Source: Mesorhizobium sp.
Lineage (GTDB): Bacteria; Pseudomonadota; Alphaproteobacteria; Rhizobiales; Rhizobiaceae
Length of the DNA stretch: 64,000 nucleotides
Assembly (NCBI GenBank): GCA_004017535.1
Contig: SAJS01000014.1
Location: forward strand, 104,646-168,645
Direction: 5' to 3'
Part shown: one piece after another, positions 57,946-64,000 of the stretch
How the letters are laid out: the number at the start of each line of letters is the position of its first letter
How positions within the stretch are numbered: the first letter of the stretch is position 1
Program-made: the position numbers and the translations under genes
Notes under the pieces: generated by a model
Told to the model about the DNA's origin: nothing
Seen by the model: the letters and a program-made list of their open reading frames with translations, nothing else
Database searches by the model: none

Positions 57946-58887
57946 CTATTGCTGCAGTTCCTGCGGCGGTTCGCGTGAAGGAACCTTGTATTCTTCGACC
58001 TTCTCGCCGCGCGTCACGATCACCGTCCTGAATTTCGGCTCGTCCTGGTCCTTCGTCACCGCATTGACGAGCGAGGCCGCACTTGCTTCGGCGCTTGCGG
58101 CAGCCGAGCCGCCGAAGGAAGAGATCGTCGTAAGCCCGCCTTTGCTGGCACTGGCGTCGGCCGCAGACCGCAAAGACAGCGACAAGGTGCCGACGGTGCG
58201 GGCGAGCGCCACTTTCTGCGCCCCTTCGTTGGTCACCTCGATTGTCACCGAATTGGCGACCTGCGGCTCGGTCTTGCGCTCGTCGGCGCCCTGCCCGACG
58301 GAAAGCACCTTGGCGTCGGAGACCACAATCTCGGAGGTGACCGTCGAGCCGGCCGCACCTTGGGCGTTCTTGGATACCTCCTGGATGTCTCCCGCATCGC
58401 GCGTCAGGACGACGTCGACCCGGTCTCCCGGCGTGACGAAGCCGCCAACGCCGGCGATCTCGTCGGTGCGGATGGTGACGGCCCGCATGCCCGGCGACAG
58501 CATATTGGAAAGCGTGGCGCGACCGTTCGGTCCCGACAGTTTGGTGAGCAGCACCGGTTCGTTGACCTCGATCGGCGACAGCACCACGCGGCTGCCGTCG
58601 GCAAGCAGCTTATCGATCGTCGGGAAAGCGCCTTGCGGCAGCGAATCCTGCGGCCACGGGATCTCGGCGAGTTGTGACCGTCCGAGCTCCATGCCGTAAC
58701 GGAGCGGCGCTTGAGCCACCACGATGGTCTTGAACTCGACCTTGGGCTGCTGCGGAGCTTCGACCGTGACCACCTTGACCTCGGACTGAGCGTTTGCCTG
58801 GCTCTTGACCCAGAAGTCCGCCGCAAAGATCGAGATCGCGCCAAAGACGGCTGCGATACCGATCATGGTTATGGCCCTGCCCCGCAC
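57946..58887 (-). CDS. cpaB: Tad pilus assembly protein CpaB/RcpC
   Basis: 313 residues. A GTG at 58887 after a purine-rich AGGGG is the likely start (VRGRAITMIGIAAVFGAISI); ATG 58866 is the alternative. One N-terminal transmembrane helix is followed by the SAF domain (VVAQAPLRYGMELGRSQLAE, LSPGMRAVTIRTDEIAGVGG, VTPGDRVDVVLTRDA) typical of CpaB, and a low-complexity Ala/Ser segment near residues 245-275. It is the first gene of the operon here. In most rhizobial loci pilA and cpaA precede cpaB; here the 235-bp divergent region to parE leaves no room for them. Confidence 0.93.
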   Translation of the reverse strand: MRGRAITMIGIAAVFGAISIFAADFWVKSQANAQSEVKVVTVEAPQQPKVEFKTIVVAQAPLRYGMELGRSQLAEIPWPQDSLPQGAFPTIDKLLADGSRVVLSPIEVNEPVLLTKLSGPNGRATLSNMLSPGMRAVTIRTDEIAGVGGFVTPGDRVDVVLTRDAGDIQEVSKNAQGAAGSTVTSEIVVSDAKVLSVGQGADERKTEPQVANSVTIEVTNEGAQKVALARTVGTLSLSLRSAADASASKGGLTTISSFGGSAAASAEASAASLVNAVTKDQDEPKFRTVIVTRGEKVEEYKVPSREPPQELQQ

Positions 58888-59041
58888 AACGAAACCCCTG
58901 ACGCCCGTGGTCTTTTGTTAGTTGGACCCCACGCTTAGGCGTTAATGTTAAAGAATCGGGAATCCGGCGACCCGCCGATCGCCCTATTTCAGCCGGCTTG
59001 GTTATCGAATGGTTTTGGAATAAGAGACAGTTTGAACCCCT

Positions 59042-59056
59042 GAACGGAACGGGAAC
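59042..59056 (+). promoter_or_regulatory. Alphaproteobacterial LexA (SOS) box upstream of parE
   Basis: GAAC-GGAACGG-GAAC matches GAAC-N7-GAAC exactly, 66 bp before the parE start. Extra GAAC/GTTC words flank it (59034-59037, 59047-59050, 59059-59062). parE is a recognised member of the LexA regulon in several alphaproteobacteria, which supports the call. Confidence 0.78.
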
Positions 59057-59122
59057 TCGTTCGCCCGCCAAAAGCGTGGCAGTATCGAGCCGTGATTCGC
59101 ATTACCGGACGCTAGGCCAAGC

Positions 59123-61177
<2,055 letters not shown>

Positions 61178-61217
61178 TCGCGGAAGGGTCCATAAAGACT
61201 CCTGTACGGAGACGAAT

Positions 61218-63299
61218 GTGACCTGGACGCGTCTGAAAGAGCTTGTCGAGACATCGTTAAGCGGTCTGACGCAGCCGACCCGTTCGGACTGGATCTTTGC
61301 CTTGCGCACGGTTTCGGCCGGGCTTATCGCGCTGCTTGCCGCCTACGCGCTGAAGCTCGACCATCCGCAATGGGCGATGATGACGGTGTTCATCGTCGCC
61401 CAGCCGGTGGCCGGAATGGTGCTGGCGAAGGGCTTCTACCGGCTGCTCGGCACACTGGCCGGTGGCCTGGCCGCGATCGGCATAACATCCCTGTCCGGCA
61501 CCAATCCCTGGCTGCTGGTCACACTCCTGGCGCTCTGGATCGGCATCTGCACGCTCGTATCCTCGCTGCTGCGCAACCCGGAGGCCTATGGCGCGGTGCT
61601 TGCCGGCTACACGGCGATGATCATCAGCCTGCCGGCGCTCGGCCAACCGATCGTCGTTGTCGACCTCGCCATCGCGCGCTGCGCCGAGATCGTGCTTGGT
61701 ATCGTCTGCGCCGGCGTCACCAGCCGGCTGATCCTGCCCAAGCTCGCGGCCGACGCCATCATTTCCAGGCTGAAGCGCAGCATCCTCGACCTCGCCGAAT
61801 ATGCCGGCGGCGCCTTTTCCGACGGCGATCCGGCAAGCCTTGCCGCGCTCCAGCGCAAGCTGATCACCGACGCCCAGACGCTCGCGGAAATGCGCACCTA
61901 CGCGCGCCTGGAAGCGCCGAGCTTCGCCCCCCGCGCCCACCCGGTGCGGCGCACCATCGGTCAGCTTCTGTGGGCCCTGTCGGCGGCGCGCACGCTGCAC
62001 AGCCACCGCGCGCCAAAGAATGCGGCGCTCATCCCCATGCGACGCGACTTGAAAGCCTTTGTCAGCGAGCTGGCGGCGACACCCGGCGCCCTCGACGACA
62101 CGGGCCCGTGGGTGGCGCGGCTCGATGCGATCGCGAGCAAGGCCAGAGAGGTGCCGGCTCCGTCCGACGATGCCGGTACAAACAATGCCGCCGAGGACAA
62201 GGTGGGCACCATCACTCGCCTCACCATTGCCGGCGATTTTGCCGAAGCGCTGAAACAGGTGTTGGATGGCCTCGATGCGCTTCGCTCGCCAGTGTCCCGG
62301 AAATCGAATGAGCGGAGCCAGCCGGCGCTGGTCGTCCACCGCGACTCTCAGGCCGCCTGGCGCAACGCCGTGCGCGCCGCGCTCGCGACGTTGCTCGTCG
62401 CCGTCTTCTGGCTGACGACCAAATGGTCGGAAGCGGCCGGCACCGTCATCCTCGTCGCGGTGGTCTCCAGCCTGTTCGCGACGCGTCCCGATCCCGTGCA
62501 GTCGGCCTGGGGCTTCTTCACCGGCACCCTGATCGCGCTGCCTTTTGCCTTTCTGATCGGCCAGGTCGCGCTGCCGGCGCTGCCGGGCTTCGGCTGGTTC
62601 ACGCTCTTCGTCGTGCCGATCCTGGTGCCCGCGGCGCTCGGCATGGCCAATCCACGCCATGTCGGCGTCGCCACCGCCTTCGCCATCAACTTCCTCGCCT
62701 TCCTCAGCCCGCATCAGCAGATGACCTATGATCCCGGGCCGTTCTTCGCGGGCTCGGCCTCGATCCTGGTCGGCATCCTGATCGCCATCGGCGTCTTCAT
62801 CCTCGTGCTGCCCGCCGACCCCTGGGTCACCGTGGAGCGTATCTCGCAGGCGATGCGCGAGGATCTGGCGCGGCTTTGCCTGCATGAGCGGATACCTCGG
62901 CGTTCGGCTTTCGAAAGCCTCGCCTATGACCGGATCAACCAGCTAATGCCGCAAGTGCAGCGAACGGGCCGCAGGGGCGACCCCATTCTTGGCGGCAGCA
63001 TCGCCGCCGTCACCGTTGGATTGGAGGTGCTGCGGCTGCGCCATGCGCAACTGGACTCCGCCGTGCCGCGCGAGACAGTCGAATCCATCGGCAATTTTCT
63101 GCGCGGCCTGGCGCGCGAATTGTTGTTCCGTCGGCCGGGCGAGCCGCAGACCGCGACCGTCGCGGTGGCAAGGCAATATGCGGCCAGCATTGGCGAACGC
63201 AGCGATCGGCTCGAAATGCTGCGGATCGCCGCCTCGCTGCGCATCATCGCCGCGGCGATGGAGGATTATCCGGATTTTTTTGCCAAGGGCCGCGCTTGA
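61218..63299 (+). CDS. FUSC-family membrane protein (aromatic-acid exporter-like)
   Basis: 693 residues from GTG 61218, preceded by CGGAGA. There are two blocks of about six transmembrane helices (about 27-175 and 385-545), each beginning with the FUSC-type pattern (WIFALRTVSAGLIALLAAYA; WRNAVRAALATLLVAVFWL), with a cytoplasmic region between them and another at the C-terminus. This is the AaeB/YccS architecture, associated with export of aromatic acids and other toxic organics. The partner membrane-fusion protein is not in the window. It is 40 bp downstream of parE and may be read through from the SOS-controlled promoter. Confidence 0.88.
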   Translation: MTWTRLKELVETSLSGLTQPTRSDWIFALRTVSAGLIALLAAYALKLDHPQWAMMTVFIVAQPVAGMVLAKGFYRLLGTLAGGLAAIGITSLSGTNPWLLVTLLALWIGICTLVSSLLRNPEAYGAVLAGYTAMIISLPALGQPIVVVDLAIARCAEIVLGIVCAGVTSRLILPKLAADAIISRLKRSILDLAEYAGGAFSDGDPASLAALQRKLITDAQTLAEMRTYARLEAPSFAPRAHPVRRTIGQLLWALSAARTLHSHRAPKNAALIPMRRDLKAFVSELAATPGALDDTGPWVARLDAIASKAREVPAPSDDAGTNNAAEDKVGTITRLTIAGDFAEALKQVLDGLDALRSPVSRKSNERSQPALVVHRDSQAAWRNAVRAALATLLVAVFWLTTKWSEAAGTVILVAVVSSLFATRPDPVQSAWGFFTGTLIALPFAFLIGQVALPALPGFGWFTLFVVPILVPAALGMANPRHVGVATAFAINFLAFLSPHQQMTYDPGPFFAGSASILVGILIAIGVFILVLPADPWVTVERISQAMREDLARLCLHERIPRRSAFESLAYDRINQLMPQVQRTGRRGDPILGGSIAAVTVGLEVLRLRHAQLDSAVPRETVESIGNFLRGLARELLFRRPGEPQTATVAVARQYAASIGERSDRLEMLRIAASLRIIAAAMEDYPDFFAKGRA

Positions 63300-63385
63300 A
63301 CAATTCGGGGCGTGTCGCATTTCAAGTCGGACCGATTTGGAAATGGTTCCTTGTTGGATTGGTGGACACTTTTTGGCTTGGACAC

Positions 63386-63823
63386 ATGGCGCTCAAACGG
63401 ATGGACAACATAGGGATCGTCGTCGAGGACCTCGACGCGACGGTTGATTTCTTTGGCGAGCTCGGCCTTGTACTCGAAGGGCGTGCCACGATCGAAGGGG
63501 AATGGGCCGGACGTGTCACCGGACTGGGCGACCAGCATGTCGAGATTGCCATGATGCGCACGCCGGACGGCCATAGCCGGCTGGAACTGTCCCGCTTCCT
63601 CAGGCCATCGGTCGTGGCGGATCACCGCAATGCCCCGGTGAACGCCCTGGGCTATCTCCGCGTCATGTTCGCCGTGGACGACATCGACGACACGCTGGAG
63701 AGGCTCCGCAAGCACGGTGCCGAGCTCGTTGGCGAGGTGGTCCGCTACAAGGACGTGTATCGGCTCTGCTACATCCGTGGGCCTGAAGGGCTTCTTGTCG
63801 GACTTGCCCAGGAGCTCAGCTGA
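63386..63823 (+). CDS. VOC-family (glyoxalase-like) protein
   Basis: 145 residues from ATG 63386; the frame is open from 63296 but the upstream part is not VOC-like. Two beta-alpha-beta-beta-beta modules are seen: RMDNIGIVVEDLDATVDFFG with LGLVLEGRATIEGEWAGRVT and HSRLELSRFL, then LGYLRVMFAVDDIDDTLERL and GPEGLLVGLAQEL. Such proteins are metal-dependent lyases, dioxygenases or resistance proteins; the substrate is unknown. It has its own 86-bp leader after the FUSC gene. A family B repeat follows. Confidence 0.85.
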   Translation: MALKRMDNIGIVVEDLDATVDFFGELGLVLEGRATIEGEWAGRVTGLGDQHVEIAMMRTPDGHSRLELSRFLRPSVVADHRNAPVNALGYLRVMFAVDDIDDTLERLRKHGAELVGEVVRYKDVYRLCYIRGPEGLLVGLAQELS

Positions 63824-63841
63824 GACCTTATATGCGCTAAA

Positions 63842-63943
63842 GCATGTCTCCCGAAAGTGGGAACCGGTTTCGGGAGAAAGACATGCGTAAAATCAAAAGC
63901 CTAATGCGCATGGAGCGAATCTGAACACAGTACACGACGCGCA
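63842..63943. repeat. Palindromic intergenic repeat, family B copy 3
   Basis: GCATGTCTCCCGAAA (63842-63856) pairs with TTTCGGGAGAAAGACATGC (63868-63886) with a two-base bulge. The second half (63901-63943), CTAATGCGC through GACGCGC, is a degenerate form of the second hairpin in the copy at 25762-25860. The remaining 57 bases of the window contain nothing I can identify. Confidence 0.82.
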
Positions 63944-64000
63944 AGGGTGAGGACGGCTTGGAGTGATTGAATAGAGGATTCTTCGCCAAAAGGATCCTGC

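Noticed and set aside
58930-58970. TTAA words in the cpaB promoter region suggesting CtrA control of the Tad operon
   Set aside because: The spacings between half-sites are 2 and 9 bases, not 7; kept only as AT-rich promoter sequence.

Overview
The window looks like ordinary chromosome of a high-GC alphaproteobacterium of the order Rhizobiales, most likely Mesorhizobium or a close relative in the Phyllobacteriaceae. This is inferred from the proteins themselves (class II DAHP synthase, DivK-PleD pair, SdhE beside Mfd, DUF3572 and DUF1345 families), from alphaproteobacterial LexA boxes (GTTC-N7-GTTC and GAAC-N7-GAAC), and from several families of rhizobial-type palindromic intergenic repeats. 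I see no rRNA, tRNA, CRISPR array, prophage, insertion sequence or recognisable defence island.

Layout. 1-13 kb: the 3' end of an unknown gene, a membrane protein with a pore-loop-like C-terminus, a GT39/ArnT-type glycosyltransferase, class II DAHP synthase, then a repair and envelope block (mfd, sdhE, recG, a DUF502 protein, glmS). 13-25 kb: a crystallin J1-like protein, glmU, an NTF2-like protein, ccdA, a small secreted repeat protein, topA, rnr, a DUF983 protein, a NUDIX hydrolase, an MFS carrier and a stand-alone YqfO/CutA-like domain. 25-34 kb: rpmG, a 598-bp gap (terminator, palindromic repeat, candidate 29-codon ORF), the cell-cycle signalling pair divK-pleD, DUF3572 and HAD genes, a secreted protein of unknown family, a GNAT enzyme, dinB with an SOS box, an exported protein and an EamA transporter. 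34-46 kb: dnaE, pccA, the glutathione-dependent formaldehyde pair frmA-gfa, a YaiI-type protein, a DUF1345 protein, a cytochrome b plus Tat-exported molybdopterin enzyme, a GNAT enzyme and a frameshifted small gene. 46-51 kb: a tandem glycine riboswitch and gcvT-gcvH-gcvP. 51-59 kb: a leftward Tad (Flp-type) pilus assembly operon, cpaB-cpaC-small lipoprotein-cpaE-cpaF-tadB-tadC and a TPR lipoprotein, with no pilin or prepilin peptidase in view. 59-64 kb: parE with its own SOS box, an FUSC-family membrane protein and a VOC-family protein.

How the parts fit. Two SOS boxes tie dinB (translesion synthesis) and parE (decatenation) to DNA damage; mfd, recG and dnaE are nearby but show no such box. 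The gcv operon should be induced by glycine through its leader. frmA and gfa together remove formaldehyde. The Tad genes form one tightly spaced transcription unit divergent from parE.

The least explained signals are: a family of three long-hairpin repeats whose ends overlap the stop codon of the neighbouring gene and whose stem arms vary in a complementary way between copies; a tiny ORF whose ribosome-binding site and start codon lie in the loop of a GC-rich hairpin; a gene broken at a CG dinucleotide run; and the incomplete Tad locus. I did not find a convincing new multi-gene system; most genes are conserved housekeeping genes. Long antisense ORFs over mfd, topA-rnr and dnaE are codon-bias shadows and are omitted.
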